This document shows, one piece after another, positions 20,001 to 31,720 of a stretch of 64,000 bases of DNA. The stretch covers positions 3,348,001 through 3,412,000 of the forward strand of contig JAWNGF010000001.1 of the NCBI GenBank assembly GCA_037039685.1, in the 5' to 3' direction. The notes beneath the pieces are model-generated. The model made no database searches and was not told the DNA's origin. It saw nothing but the letters and a program-made list of their open reading frames with translations. Made by a program: the position numbers and the translations under genes. Position 1 is the stretch's first letter. The number at the start of each line of letters is the position of its first letter. Origin of the DNA: Ceratobasidium sp. AG-K (lineage: Eukaryota; Basidiomycota; Agaricomycetes; Cantharellales; Ceratobasidiaceae).

Positions 20001-22840
20001 AGTTTAGCACGTCCCCTCGACCCGCCGCCCCGCTCGCCACTTGGAGCGCCCAGAGCATGGGCACCCTCAACCGTCCCAACGAGCCGTACTACAATATCAA
20101 CGGCAGCAACCCCGCCTCGCTCGCCCGCCGCACGTTTAGCGGAGACACGGCGCGCCCCCAGTCGGCGTACGAGACGTCGCCCAATGCGCTTCCCGCCAGT
20201 CTTCGTCCGAATGCGCGACCCGTGCTCCAGCGTCCCGTCACGGAATACGATCGTCCCTCGCCCTCGAACATGTACCAGCCCCCGCCGTTGCCCCAGACTC
20301 CGCAGCACACGACCTCGCCGCCGGTCAATACCCGCTATACGATGTACGGTTCCGGCGACTCGTTTTCGCGTCGGGTCCTCGACGAGCGTGTGGACGATAT
20401 TTACGGTGGGATGGAAGAGCCGAGCGCGAGCCCATTGTCGGTCAATACCTCGATGCTGGCCCCGCCGCCGTACGAAGCAGAGCCCGGATCGGCCTCGCCC
20501 TCGTCGGTCGCGGGTGAACCCTCCCCGATGCCACGCACGCCAGAGCCTGAACACACCGATCTAGACAGTAGCGGGACGGCCTCGCCCAGCGTTTCAGACG
20601 CCTCGACGGTCGGATACCACGCGCGCGATACCGACAGCGACCGCGATTCGACAACGGCCGTTTCTGATACGACAGATGCTGCCGAGGGCACGCTCAAGGC
20701 CGACGATTACCGCGCCCACATGGCTGCCATTGTGCGCATGGTCAACGAGGCTCCCTCGTCGGTTCCTGCCAGCGGTGCCGCGACCCCGCCTGCTCCGGCC
20801 CCTGTGCCCCGCGTCGCGTCCCAGCCGACGATTCCGCCCCCCGCCCAGCCCTACGTACCCCCGGCCAAGGTTATTTCCCGCGATTTCGCCTTGCAGGAAG
20901 AGGAAGATTACGACGATAGCGATGACGACAGTGGAACGCTGTGGCAGGTCCCCAAGCAAAATCCGGCCTCGTCGACGAGCGCTGTCAGCACGGGCGCTCC
21001 GCTCGTCCGTCGGACGGCCACGCGACCCAAGGGCCTCCGATTACGCATCGATGGAACGCGCCCGTCGTCGGGGGCGGACTCGAGTCCGGCGTCGACCCAG
21101 GATAGTGCGGGCGGGACGATCATTGCTCCGACTCTTCCCCTCGAAGTGCGCAAAAAGACGGCGTCGGGGACGGGGAGCGGGAGTGGTGGAGAGCCTGCCC
21201 GCCCGCCGCTCGTTGGTCACCAGAGCTCGCGCACGTCCTCGACGTGGGATATCCGTCCTCAGGCCGAAGAAGTCTACGAAAAGCTCGACCAGTTCTTCCC
21301 CAATCACGATTTGGACCGGCCAGTTATCGACGCTCCCTCGGGTGGAACTTCGCCCGTCACAACCGAGGCCCCGCCCGTCGCTGGCACCCCTGCCGTACCC
21401 GTCATGGGCCCCGGCGTCCGTCGACACAAGAAGTCGATTCGTGTCGTCGCGGCCGAGCGCAAAAAGATGCTTGAGCGTATCAATGCGGCCAAGATCCAGC
21501 AGCCCACGATTGAAGAGAATGCGTACCCCGATTCGGATTCAACGCTCATGGCGGCGACGGTCGTCCCTGCGACGAGCATTTTGCGCAAGCGGAGTACCAA
21601 GATGTGGGGCAGTCGTGTCGAGGAAGTTACGCCCGGCACTGCGCTCGGTGCAGGTGTGTCTCCCAATGTCCCCGAGACGATTCCCGAAGGTCCGGGACGG
21701 CAGAGACGTGAGTATACGAGTTCATAGTCGGGTCGGTACTTATATTTTTTGCAGCGACGTTCAAATGGGTCAAGGGTCAACTCATCGGGCGAGGCAGTTT
21801 TGGTCGGGTGTATCACGCCATGAACTTGACCACTGGAGAAATGATTGCAGTCAAGCAAGTCGAGCTTCCCAAGACGGACAGCGACCGCGCCGACTCGCGG
21901 CAAATCACCGTCGTCGATGCACTCAAGTCCGAGAGCGACACTCTGCGCGACTTGGACCATCCGCATATCGTGCAGTACCTCGGGTTCGAGGAGACGACCG
22001 ACGCATTCAGCATGTAAGTCACCCAAACGTTGCGTAACGTGTTTTGACCTCGCGCAGCTTTTTGGAGTACGTGCCCGGTGGTTCCGTCGGAAGCGTGCTG
22101 CGCAAGTTTGGCAAGTTTGAGGACGGAGTCGTGCGGTCGTTTAGTCACCAGATCATCGACGGCCTGGCGTACCTGCACAAGTCTGGAATCTTGCATCGAG
22201 TGAGTTTCACCCGCTCGACTTGGGAACAGCGCTGATACTCCTATCAGGATCTCAAAGGCGACAATATTCTCGTTGATCCGTCTGGTATATGCAAAATCTC
22301 CGACTTTGGCATTTCCAAGCGTAGCGGTACGTGCATTCCACTCGTGACCGAGTGTAATCTTATGCCTCCTGCAGAGCACGTGTACAACAACCACGAAGGA
22401 ACCGCGATGCAGGGCTCGGTATTCTGGATGGCCCCCGAAATGCTGCACAACAACAAGCAAGGTTACAATGCCAAGATTGACATTTGGAGTGTGGGCTGCG
22501 TCGTGCTCGAGATGCAGGCCGGCCGACGGCCTTGGACGGAAGATGACATGTTTGCCGTCATGTACAAGGTACGATCTTAGCGACGAGGTCATGGCTCGTG
22601 CTGACTTGATTTAGGTCGGTGGTTTGCGCCAAGCACCCCCGGTCCCAGACGACGTGCACTTGACTCCTCTTGCCGATGATTTCAGAAAGAAGTGTTTCGC
22701 AGTGTGAGTACCTACGTTCACATCCTGGACTTGACTAACTCGCGCGCAGTGACCCAGCGGAGAGACCTACGGCAGTCGAGCTGCTCACCCACCCGTGGCT
22801 TCAGGTCCCTCCTGGTTGGGTATTCAAGGGTTTCAATTAA
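17034..22840 (+). CDS. BCK1: Bck1/Mkh1-type MAP kinase kinase kinase
   Basis: A very large protein (~1,830 aa). Exons 1-3 are 17034-17447, 17491-17664 and a 4-kb exon 17708-21707. The C-terminal kinase lies in about seven small exons. Near residues 160-245 is a ubiquitin-fold or Ras-association-like segment (ERIIVAVTHDAENYVVVDLT to FKFLAQRSD-like text). A long disordered region rich in Pro/Ser/Gln follows, including a Gln/Pro/Tyr tract (18720-18920) and seven EPQ(R/K)T repeats. The kinase has GRGSFGRVYHAMN (P-loop), AVKQVEL (Lys), LHRDLKGDNILVD (catalytic loop), KISDFGISK (DFG), GSVFWMAPEM and DIWSVGC. The opening FKWVKGQLIGRGSFG is typical of Bck1/Mkh1, the MAPKKK of the cell-wall-integrity cascade acting below Rho1-Pkc1. 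All catalytic residues are present, so it should be active. Confidence 0.9.
19601..19813 (+). repeat. seven in-frame EPQ(R/K)T repeats inside the MAPKKK
   Basis: The peptide unit (V/F/T)EPQ(R/K)T(G/S) recurs seven times with 6-20 residue spacing at residues ~828-898. At DNA level codon choice differs between copies (for example CGC, AGA, CGG, CGA and CGT for the Arg), so the copies are not a recent tandem expansion and the peptide is probably under selection. Confidence 0.85.
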
Positions 22841-23186
22841 CGATGATAACGCATTTCAAGAGTTCGAGAATGACTTCATGAACACCCCACCGTTTTGTCT
22901 GCTTTCGTGCCATGCCTCCCTGTATCGGTTTGTTCTGCATCAATGTCTGGAAACTATATGTTTTGCATATTCCCTTCTGCTCATATCTCACAACATCTCA
23001 AAATCATACATATTTCCTACCTGTACAAACCTGCGTATTGCCACTACAATAACAGCCATTTGGACACTCGGGCGGGATTGAATGACGTCACCGGCGTATC
23101 GTTACTACAATTGGTGTTTGATCCATTTTGGGTAGCAACTCACGTTATGCTTCTACATTCCCTACTACTTGCGACGACCGCCCAGA
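22841..23186. other. intergenic (kinase 3' end / IQ gene promoter)
   Basis: An AT-rich tandem-orientation spacer. No gene or repeat seen. Confidence 0.45.
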
Positions 23187-25198
23187 ATGAGTGACAGCGA
23201 ACGAGAGCTCAAAGCAGCTCAGTCCATTCAGAAACATTGGAAAGCGCGACAAGCCCGAGAGCGCGCGACCCAGACGGCCGATGGGCGGTGGAACGACGCA
23301 TTCATCGAGGCCCAAGCCACGGTATGTTCCTTTTCATTCCCGCATGACAGTAGAATTAATGTATCAAGACCAACTTGCAATCCGCGGAAAGAGGCGAGTG
23401 GGTTGGCCTCGCTCCGGTTCCTCGCTGATCATCAATCGCTTGACAGGTGAGAACGATCCAAAGAGCCGACTTCGACGAGCCGTCTTTCTTGCCGGACGAC
23501 TGCAAGACGGAGAGGCTCTTCCGTCTGACCACGAGAACTTGCCCGAGGCAACGACCGAGAGCAGCAAGATTCTGGAAACTCAGCATTGGCTCGAGTTGAT
23601 AGACGGGTGTGTCCGGAATGCCAAGTACGATCTGTGAGCGCTGACGTATGCTACGTAGAAAGCATCGGTACGGATCGAATCGTGAGTCTCTAATTTGGTT
23701 AGCTTGTTTAGTTGAATAACGGCTAGTCTCGTCGTAATAGTCAAAGTAGGTTGATAGATGAAATCTTGCGACACCGAGTTTATTCTTTCGCAGTACTACC
23801 ATAAAAAGTGGCAAGAGGAAGACACCCAGGAGAATTTCTTTAAATGGTTGGACCGTGGAGGAGGCAAAGATTTGTCTTTGCCCGAGTGCTCTCGCGAACA
23901 ACTAGAAAAGGAAAGGATAATGTGAGTTTAATCTCGCGGGTCCCCGGCTAGGCTATTCATGTCATTGTCAGATACTTGTCCAAGGAGCAGAGAGCGAACT
24001 ATTTGGTTCGCATTGACAGCCAGGCAGGTCTCCCGAAACACTTGCGAAACCTGACTGAATATGTGCACTACAGGGACTGCTACGCTGGGCCCGGAACAAT
24101 GAGTTTGTCGACACTAGAAGCAATAGATGGAAAGATGCAGGTATGTAGTTGAATGTCACAGTGCTATTACTGACAGGAGAAAAGGCGACGGAAGGGGCAT
24201 TGTACCGTTGACGCCCGAAGAAATGCGAGGAAAGGAAATCGCTGAAGGTCCTAGCAAACACGGTCACATTGGGTTTCATTCTGCCTCGTCCGACTCGGTT
24301 CTTGATTCTGCCGAAGCTCACTATGTGGACACCGCAACAAATCCAGAAGATAGCAAGGCCAAAAAGGCGCTCAAGAGTCGGTTCACGTCCAAGGGGATCA
24401 CGGAAAGGCTGCTCCGAAAGACGCTTAAAAAGAACACATGGATCTACGTCTGCGGTGCGTGGGTTTACTGAACCTCCTGGATGAACCTAATTGGGATGTA
24501 GACATGAAGCGCAACATATTCATTGGGATCAAAGAGACGGGTGCCTTTCAGCACAGCTCGTTCACGGGTGGGGGACTGATCTCTTCGGCTGGGCTCATCA
24601 AGGTCAAATCCGGTCGTATTCACAAGTTGAGCCCGCTCAGCGGCCACTATCGGACGTCCGTAAATGTGGGTCAATCGTTTGCGCTCGTATGCGTATTTCT
24701 GACTCGCATATATAGCATTACCGCCTATTCCTCGAAGATTTAGACAAGCAAGGGGCTGATTTAAGTAAGGTCCAGGTCACAAAGGCAGAGGCCACTTTAT
24801 GGGGGTAAGGTCGCAGACCGGTTTGTGGCCGCATAGCTGATCGACTACTTTACTAGACTGGAACATTACAAACGGTTTCAAAAGTCCAAGGCGGCCAAGC
24901 AGAAGAAGCTCTTGGCGCGCTCAAGGGGGCGGTTTCGTCTAAGCCCAAGGAGAAGACTACGTCAGAGAGCCATTCACGATCCAGTTCTGACTTGAAAGCA
25001 TACAAGTCAAAGCTGGCTTGTGAAACCAAAAAGGACGAAGGCTGGCTGGGAAATGAGCAATGGCGGCAAGATATTCTTCGCGGGCGTCTAAGGAAAGAGA
25101 ACTCGCCGGCAGAACCACGGCATGAAGGTACCAGTAACCAGGGCCAGGGGGATGGAATACCAGCCGAAGATGATAGGATGGAGAAAGCGTCCAGGTGA
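23187..25198 (+). CDS. IQ-motif protein of the plant-IQM-like family, C-terminus possibly frameshifted
   Basis: Start ATG 23187 gives MSDSERELK followed by AAQSIQKHWKARQARERA, a clear IQ calmodulin-binding motif (IQxxxKxxxR-like). Further exons give FLAGRLQDG, TQHWLELIDG, YYHKKWQEEDTQENFFKWLD and LPECSREQLEKERIIYLSKE. The best conserved block is MKRNIFIGIKETGAFQHSSF, then GGGLISSAGLIKVKSGRIH and LSPLSGHYR. That core is shared by fungal proteins and the plant IQM family, where it is implicated in calmodulin-dependent stress signalling. After an intron the frame gives LEHYKRFQKSKAAKQKK and stops at 24995. A one-base shift near 24909 instead opens ALGALKGAVSSKPKEKTT and runs to 25198, which looks more like the true tail. 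Confidence 0.75.
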
Positions 25199-25312
25199 CC
25201 GGATTGAATTTATGTCATTTCTTATGTTCTGGTTTGCCTCTTAACTTATGATCCATTCGACAAGTAATACCAGTTGTTATTGTAGTTCAAAACATGCGGT
25301 GCGGGCCGCTCC

Positions 25313-26122
25313 CTACGGAGCGCGCACCCACTGACTCTCAATTTCCAAGATTCCGACCGGCAACGCCGCCTATGTTCCTGCGTAAGATGCCATTAATTTG
25401 GGTGAAAACGGCTTGCCTTCTCATCATAGTCTGTCCATTCACGTTCATCAAGCGAAACTTCGGGGAAGACAGTTCCCGAATCAGTTCCTTTGCACGTCCA
25501 AATGCCCTGTGCACATGCATCGTTAGTAATGATGCCGTTGGCTGCTGGGCATCTTACTCTTGGGTCAAAACTGAGAACAGATTGAGTCTTAGTGCATAAC
25601 CACTTTCGGATTGTTTATGCACATACCCAACAAACTCGAGTCCTCTGCATTCCAGCGTTACGAGGGGCGCCAACTGCCCGCTCGACTCGGCGGTATAGGG
25701 TTGGACAGGATGGGCGGCCTCAAACTTGGCCGAACTCTCCCGCTTGCAGAAACCTTCCGTTGTAATGTTATTCATCCCATTGGAATATTAGGAAGTCGGC
25801 AGGTGACTGACCGCAGCGCCATACAAAGTTTGCCGTACTGCCCTTGCCGCCAGATACTTGCAACTCCTCTATGCGGTTCATGGTAACGGCTTTAGGGTGA
25901 ACCTCGTTGCAGCTACTACATTTTACCTAGCGGGCACTCTCAGTGCTGGATCAGAATTCCCGACCCGTACAACTCGCCTCGAAAAACCAGTCAAAGTTGT
26001 CGTCTGCTGGCTTCAAATCCGTAACATTTTCGAGATCTGCCTTGAACTTGAGTAGCAAGCGCTTATTGCAGCAGTATAAGTATCTCAAGGATATGATACA
26101 CAGGTAAAAGACTCACAACCAT
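25313..26122 (-). CDS. CxxC zinc-binding protein, CZIB/C1orf123 (DUF866)
   Basis: Read from ATG 26122, where the first exon encodes only M and V before a GTGAGT intron. Next comes RLLLKFKADLENVTDL, FDWFFE|VKCSSCNEVHPK (first CxxC), SGGKGSTANFVWRC|GFCKRESS (second CxxC), then QPYTAESSGQLAPLVTLECR, FDPR|GIWTCKGT, TVFPEVSLDEREWTDYDEK|AALPVGILEIE and ends WVRAP-stop. The two CxxC pairs bind a zinc ion in this small conserved eukaryotic family. A chaperone-like or zinc-metabolism role (the human protein is a ZNG1 client candidate) is not firmly established. Two introns use GC donors: 25927-25977 (GCGAGT) and 25370-25416 (GCAAGC). Both keep the frame exactly. It is convergent with the IQ gene and divergent from the sugar transporter. 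Confidence 0.87.
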
Positions 26123-26413
26123 GGTCAAGATGATCCAACGAGAGGGGTTGATTGGAAATCATACCGATCATGATCACGGATCCATTTAGATTATGATTGT
26201 TCGGATATTAAGAACGAATAAGGGGCCATCACAAACTTCTTTGCTCCATTAGAGCTATCTCCATCCTTATGCCCCCCTCAAAAGGGCTATGTTTCCGGGA
26301 CTTCTTCTCACCATTCGTCCTGGACGTACCAACCGGCCCGCCGGGCTCAAGTCGCCTGTTGATACAAAAGCCGCAACGTTGCAGGTTGGGTCAGGCTGTT
26401 CGCATCATCCATT

Positions 26414-28973
26414 ATGGCTCTCTCGCCCAAGGTTTACACTTGGCTCTGTGGGGCCTTCGCGGCACTGGGAAGTATCCTCTTTGGGTGAGTGACATTCGAT
26501 AGCCCCAGCCTCAGAGTTCTGATCAAGCAACGCGTCCGCTTCAGTTATGACCTTGGTATCATTGCAAGTGTATTGCCTTCAGAGACTTTCTTGGATACCG
26601 TTGGTCACCCCGACGATAATGAAATCGTAGGCATTGCACCCCCTCCTTCATTTCAAGTACCAACATTGCAAGTAGGGTTTGGTGACTAGTCTTTTCCTGT
26701 TGGGCGCATTCTTTGGCTCGGCTCCTTCGGGTGTTATTGCAGACGCCGTAGGCAGACGCAAGGCAATAGTTAGTAAGTGGGCTTTATAGTCCAGTGAAAC
26801 TTGAGCACTAATTCACAGCGCCTAGTTGGTTGCATTATATTTCTCATCGGAGGTAGTGTAAGTAACGAAGGCTTGCAAATCGCAATCAGAGGCAGTAACC
26901 TGTGTGCAGCTTCAAACAGCGGCTAAGAATCTCGGCATGATGATGGCTGGTCGTTTCTTGGGTTAGTCAATTGTTGCATACATGCGTGGGCTATTCTGAC
27001 AAACGAACCACAGCTGGATGGGGTGTAGGACAGCTCGGTATGTTTTGCCACAATAGGCTAACAACCACGCTAATTCTCATACAGCCCACTTGGCGCCTCT
27101 TTTCCAATCCGAGATTGCCCACAGCTCGATTCGCGGTCGCCTGGTACGCGCATGTGAAACTAAACCGCAATTAACGCTAACCAGACATTCAAAGACAACT
27201 CTTCAACAATTTTTCCTCGGAATTGGAGCGTTTATTGCGTCATTTATCGGCTACGGGTGTTACAATCGGCTCCACGGCACCGATCTTCAATGGGTAAGCT
27301 GCTTGCTCACAATTTGTGCTAACCCATTTGACTTACGTATCCCTGCAGAGGCTTCCGCTCGGACTCCAGTTGCTCCCCGCCGTGCCATTGGCCTTACTTA
27401 TTCATGCGTTCCCCGAAAGCCCTCGCTGGCTCGCCATGAAAGGCCGAAATGAGGAAGCCCTTCAGACACTCGCGAGGCTGCACGCACATGGAAACACCGA
27501 GGACCTATTCGTCCAAACAGGTTCGTGTATGTTCGAGTAATCTCATTGGTAATCTCATACCCTGTATCTAGAATTGGAGGATATCAAGGCTAGCGTCGCG
27601 AAGGAGAAGGCCGAAAGCAAAAATGCGTGCGTAAAATACTCCAACAACATTCGTACTACATCTGACCCTCGAACGCAGTTGGAGCTTGCTTTTCTTCGAA
27701 CCAAGCAACCTCAGGCGTCTGATGCTCGGTATAATTCTGCAATTCAGCGTTCAAATGACTGGTGTTTCCGCTATCCAATATTACGCCCCCGCAGTAAGTC
27801 ATCATGCAAGTTACCTATTTTTTGGTCATTGACCTGTTTCTCTAGATTTTCAAAGAGGTGAAACAGACTCAACAATTGTCGAGATATGTGCTAAGTATGT
27901 TATAGGTTGGATTTGACGCTGGCCAAACTCTGCTTTTCCAAAGTATCAACTCAGTCATTGCGTTGATCGGCGAGGCAGCTTGTGTTCTACTGGTACGTCG
28001 TCTCGCAGTGTGCAAACGCAGAACACCAACCAGCTTTATAGGTCGACAGGCTTGGTCGCCGCTGGCCTCTCATCACTGCCAAGTGAGCCCCAGATCTCTT
28101 TCCTATTTGTTATGTTGATGCCAACATTTTCATATTATTCCAGCATCGTATCTTCTTCAACCTTCGTGATCGGGACCGCTATCATCGCGTTCGTAAAGCT
28201 TGGGCTAATTTCACAGATTGTATGCTGACCCACTTGGTACAGCATCTACCCGGCTGATCCCAACGATCCCGATGGCGGAAACAAGAGCGCGCATTATGCC
28301 TTTGTCATCATGACCTGGATATTCAACTTTGCTTTCTCTGCTGCTATTGGGCCAATCAGTGTACGTACTGCTCGGCCCTCAATCAAAATAGGCTTACTGA
28401 TTTTGTTTTAGTGGGCATATCCTGTTGAGATTTTCGGATCTGGTATGTGGAATATCAACTTGAAATTCCAAACTGGCTAACGCATTTTGCAGCCACGCGA
28501 GCTCGCGGTACCGCAATCACATCCATGGCCGCGTGGATTGCGAATTTTATGATTGCGCAAGTTACGCCTCACGCATTTGCGAACATCGGCTGGAAGTTCT
28601 ACTTGGTATTCGCGATCTGTGGCTATACAAACGCCCTCACGTTTTGGGCCTTCTTCCCGGAGACCAAGGTTGGTAAATTACTCCAAACGTGCGCATATAA
28701 GCTCAAATTTCCGCATAGGGACGCAAATTGGAAGAAATGGACGAGCTTTTCAAACACTCGAGCTGGTTTGTCCCGACGCAAAAGTTTGCTCCAATTTCTG
28801 CCACCCAGCGAGAAGAAGAGCTTCGTGCAGGTGAGTCAAGAACACAGTCATTGCAACCTGTGAAACAGGCACTTACATTGTTTGTCGCAGGCAACCCCTA
28901 TGGAGGCGAGCACGTTGCTGACTCGCACGAGAATGATGAGAAGGAACGTATTGATAGGACTGAGAAGGTTTGA
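26414..28973 (+). CDS. MFS sugar transporter (sugar porter family)
   Basis: A proton-coupled or facilitative hexose-type transporter in the plasma membrane. From ATG 26414: MALSPKVYTWLCGAFAALG, then across the first intron FGYDLGIIASVLPSETF, LVTSLFLLGAFFGSAPSG, ADAVGRRKAIV (loop 2-3 signature), GMMMAGRFLAGWGVGQL, PESPRWLAMKGRNEEAL (loop 6-7 signature), NLRRLMLGIILQFSVQMTGV, QYYAPAIFKEVGFD, VDRLGRRWPL, AYPVEIFGSATRARG and PETKGRKLEEMDELF. It ends ERIDRTEKV-stop. Twelve helices and the paired GRR and PESPRW/PETKG motifs fit the family. About 14 exons. The substrate cannot be told from sequence alone. One join needs a phase-2 intron just before W-S-L-L-F-F-E-P. Confidence 0.85.
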
Positions 28974-29359
28974 AAGGAGATGACTCGGATTTCCTATGAC
29001 TACAAACGACTGTATGTATTAGTTTCTATGTGTAGGCTCATGGATTTGGGTGATTCAAGTGGGCGATACGGAGCCGGGGCGGTCCATATCGGCGTGAGAC
29101 TGTCCAAGTCATGACTTGTGGTGGCTGTGTGCAGAGGGGTGACCCCCCGTATATCAAGCTCGGAGAGCGCCCCCTCGTTCCATCACCAACCTCAGCCGTT
29201 AATAAACCACTTTCAAGGGCCTTTACTGCGACTGAGCCACCCTCCGTTGTTTTAATTCGTTCAAGTCAATTACCGTTTCAGACGCACCGCTTCATGCCAT
29301 TCAACCCCCTCAACGGTACACACAAGTCAAACGTACACCAGTCATATTCGGCTGCAATA
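28974..29359. other. intergenic, nothing recognised
   Basis: Spacer between tandem plus-strand genes. A frame from 29111 runs through it into the next gene, but its N-terminal part has no conserved character. Confidence 0.45.
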
Positions 29360-29946
29360 ATGGAGTCCAAAGATCGAAGAGCAGCTCACTCTGAGCGTCA
29401 ACAGGCACTCCATCCGAGTGACCGCCGTAAAGGCAAGGGTGGAAGCGGAGGGCGCGCCTCCAAGCCACGAGACCCGCGGAATCAATATACCGTCGACGAT
29501 TTCTCCGTCGACGAGAGCGATACCCCATATGACGAGCCGGACTATCCCGTTTCGCCTCAACCGATAGACATTGCTGGCAGCTCCGATGTCGGAGCCAGTC
29601 TGCCCAGAACGGTGCCTCGAGTAGAATTGGAATTGGCCGCGATAATCAAACCTGGTCGAAAGAAGAAGGGTGAGTTGCGCCTCTCCAAAATCGCGCTCCG
29701 ATGCAATGTCCAGGAGTTCTTGACATTTGGGGCAAGTCGCTGACAGCAGTTGTGACAGGTGTGGCGGGCGATTTTGAGATTATCCCGCGCCCAGCAGAAG
29801 TACTCGCGCTCCCCATCGACGAGGGATTTGAAGATGACGATGATGGATGGGAGGATGTTTCAGCTAGCCACGAGCCCGGGAATGCAGCGCTCAAGCTCCC
29901 ATCTGGGGCCGTCTCATACGCCGCGGCACTTTCGGCACGACACTGA
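29360..29946 (+). CDS. small Ser/Pro- and acid-rich protein of unknown function
   Basis: Start ATG 29360 gives MESKDRRAAHSERQQALHP followed by a basic Gly/Lys/Arg-rich stretch, then an acidic VDDFSVDESDTPYDEPDY region. Exon 1 ends in KPGRKKK before a GTGAGT intron of about 91 nt. Exon 2 reads GVAGDFEIIPRPAEVLALPI, then EGFEDDDDGWEDVS and a short C-terminus ending YAAALSARH. About 165 residues, probably largely disordered. No family recognised. In-frame splicing and composition support a real gene, but an upstream start at 29294 is possible. Confidence 0.55.
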
Positions 29947-30340
29947 ATGGATGAATTTACGTCCCATCTACACGTTTTCTCCTAGACCTATCGTTCGTTC
30001 TCTTGCAGATTGCGGCTTTCTAAGCAAGTACCTGGCCTATTACAGTAGGAGTACGCCTGTAGCACGAAGCCTATGATTACCCTTTAACCGTTTGTGTTGT
30101 AATGCAAGGCTTGCCCGATGCTATTTCTGGTTTGGAAATCTGCAATGTATTGGAGTCTCGATTTCGTGCATTCAGTCGCCAATAAAGTCCTTTATTCAGA
30201 TTCAACATATGCGAATATATTAATGCGGGTAATAGGATGGGACTGTGCACCAACTAGAGCAGGACAGCGCAACATATTCAAATTGTAATGACTGAACCAT
30301 AATGCAAACGATGCAGAAACATATTCAACAGCAAAGAAAT
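29947..30340. other. convergent 3' region, nothing recognised
   Basis: AT-rich sequence between the ends of the acidic protein (plus) and STS1 (minus). No open frame of note. Confidence 0.5.
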
Positions 30341-31720
30341 CTACAGTTCCTCGTCCTCTTCCTCGGACATGTTGGATAGTCCCAAGTCTGGCCCAATGAT
30401 GAGTAAATTGGATGACAGAACTAAACAATATGACGTACCTCTGGGTACGGTGCGCCCAACCATCCACCCGACTTTTTCTATCCACTTGTCACGGACTGGT
30501 TGCATGCTACCGGTTTGTCCAGCAGACGGTCCCTCTTTGACAAGCTCATCCAGCGAGCGTTCCCATTCCCTGACAGCCTCAGCACTGAACATTCCGCCGT
30601 TTTGGTTGACCTCTACGTCCAGTCCGACTACCCAAGCGTTCCATTCAGACATGACCCTGGAAACCAAGACGGTGTTCTCCAACAACAGAACCCTGGCTAG
30701 AGGTGGGGCATGCATCATGTGAGCCGTGAGAGCACATAAATAGGCGAATGAATCATGCAGAGCAGAACGAGATGCTTTGGGGGAAGGATTTTGTGGAGAT
30801 GGAAGAAGACTGAAGTATGAGAGGTATGAGGTCGCTGTCGATATAAACTCGGTTACCGAGGGTCGAATACGGCTCCGAACGTATTCGTCTCGCATGGTCC
30901 CGGGTACCTGGGAAGTGGTTGATCGCAGTCCAAACGTAGCAGATCCATGAGCGTGCATTGAAGCGGATGACCCAAAGCTCGATCCAAAACCAAACGTCGT
31001 CGAAGCAGGGGGCTGAGGGGATTGTGCGTATGGATAAGTATCTCTTAAGGTCTTGGCCGAAGCATCCAGTGCTTGAATCGCAGCCTGAATAGTAGGTTGT
31101 GGGATTAAGGAAAGAACGAGCGGCTTCAAACTAGGTTGTGCATTAACCAAGGACGTCAACAAGGGGAGCAGTGACTCAGAAGGTAGCGAAGCTAAAAGAT
31201 TAACTCAATTAACATGTTTGACTCTGATTGAGCTATTAAACTCACCTAAGAGCACACCGACATCAACACCAGCCTGCTCATCTTGAGCCTCGGTCTTAGA
31301 CTTTGCTTCGGGGGCAGCCTCCGTGGCGCGCAAGCGTTTCGTTACTACTCGTCGGGGACGATCGGGTGAAGGAGAACGCGCGTTCATATTCGAGTCCTCT
31401 CTGCTGTCGGCGTCTCCAGAGTCATCGTGGCGTCTCTTCGCATTGGATCGCGGGGTCGAGTTGGCTCCAACAGGGCGGGTATGGGAAGATTGCTGAGCCA
31501 GATTGGCGAATGGGTTGTGCGATACTGCCGAAGGTGTATGATGGTGAGCGTGATATTGGGCTGCACCTGTCGAATTCCCATAGTGCGGGGTCATGCTTGA
31601 TGTTGAAGCCTGGTTAGACAGGCCGAATCCAAATCCAAAGGGGGACGGTGCATGAGTCACAGGCGCAGACCGGAACGGTACGTGCATCGGTTGTTGTGGG
31701 AGCAGATGAGGAGCCGACAT
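30341..31720 (-). CDS. STS1: tethering factor for nuclear proteasome, STS1/Cut8
   Basis: Start ATG 31720 (MSAPHLLPQQPMHVPF). The first third is disordered and His/Ser/Pro-rich and contains a bipartite basic stretch (AKRRHDD, PRRVVTKRLRA) suited to nuclear import. The conserved Cut8 domain follows: LLASLPSESLLPLLTSLVN, IQAAIQALDASAKTLRDTYP, YVRSRIRPSVTEFISTATSY, FAYLCALTAHMMHAPPLARV and MSEWNAWVVGLDVEVNQNGG. The acidic end is SNMSEEEDEEL. Sts1/Cut8 binds the proteasome lid and holds proteasomes at the nuclear envelope, which matters for mitosis and DNA repair. Cut8 itself is a short-lived ubiquitinated protein in fission yeast. Three exons, with clear donors (GTGAGT and GTACGT). Confidence 0.87.

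Noticed and set aside
17957..20564. Long open frames of 370-510 codons on the minus strand and in another plus frame inside the kinase gene
   Set aside because: They come from the high GC content and Pro/Arg-rich composition of the disordered kinase region. They have no domains, and the real frame encodes a full MAPKKK.
27600..27800. Possible frameshift in the sugar transporter before W-S-L-L-F-F-E-P
   Set aside because: A phase-2 intron ending at the CGCAG before TTGG restores the frame without any indel.
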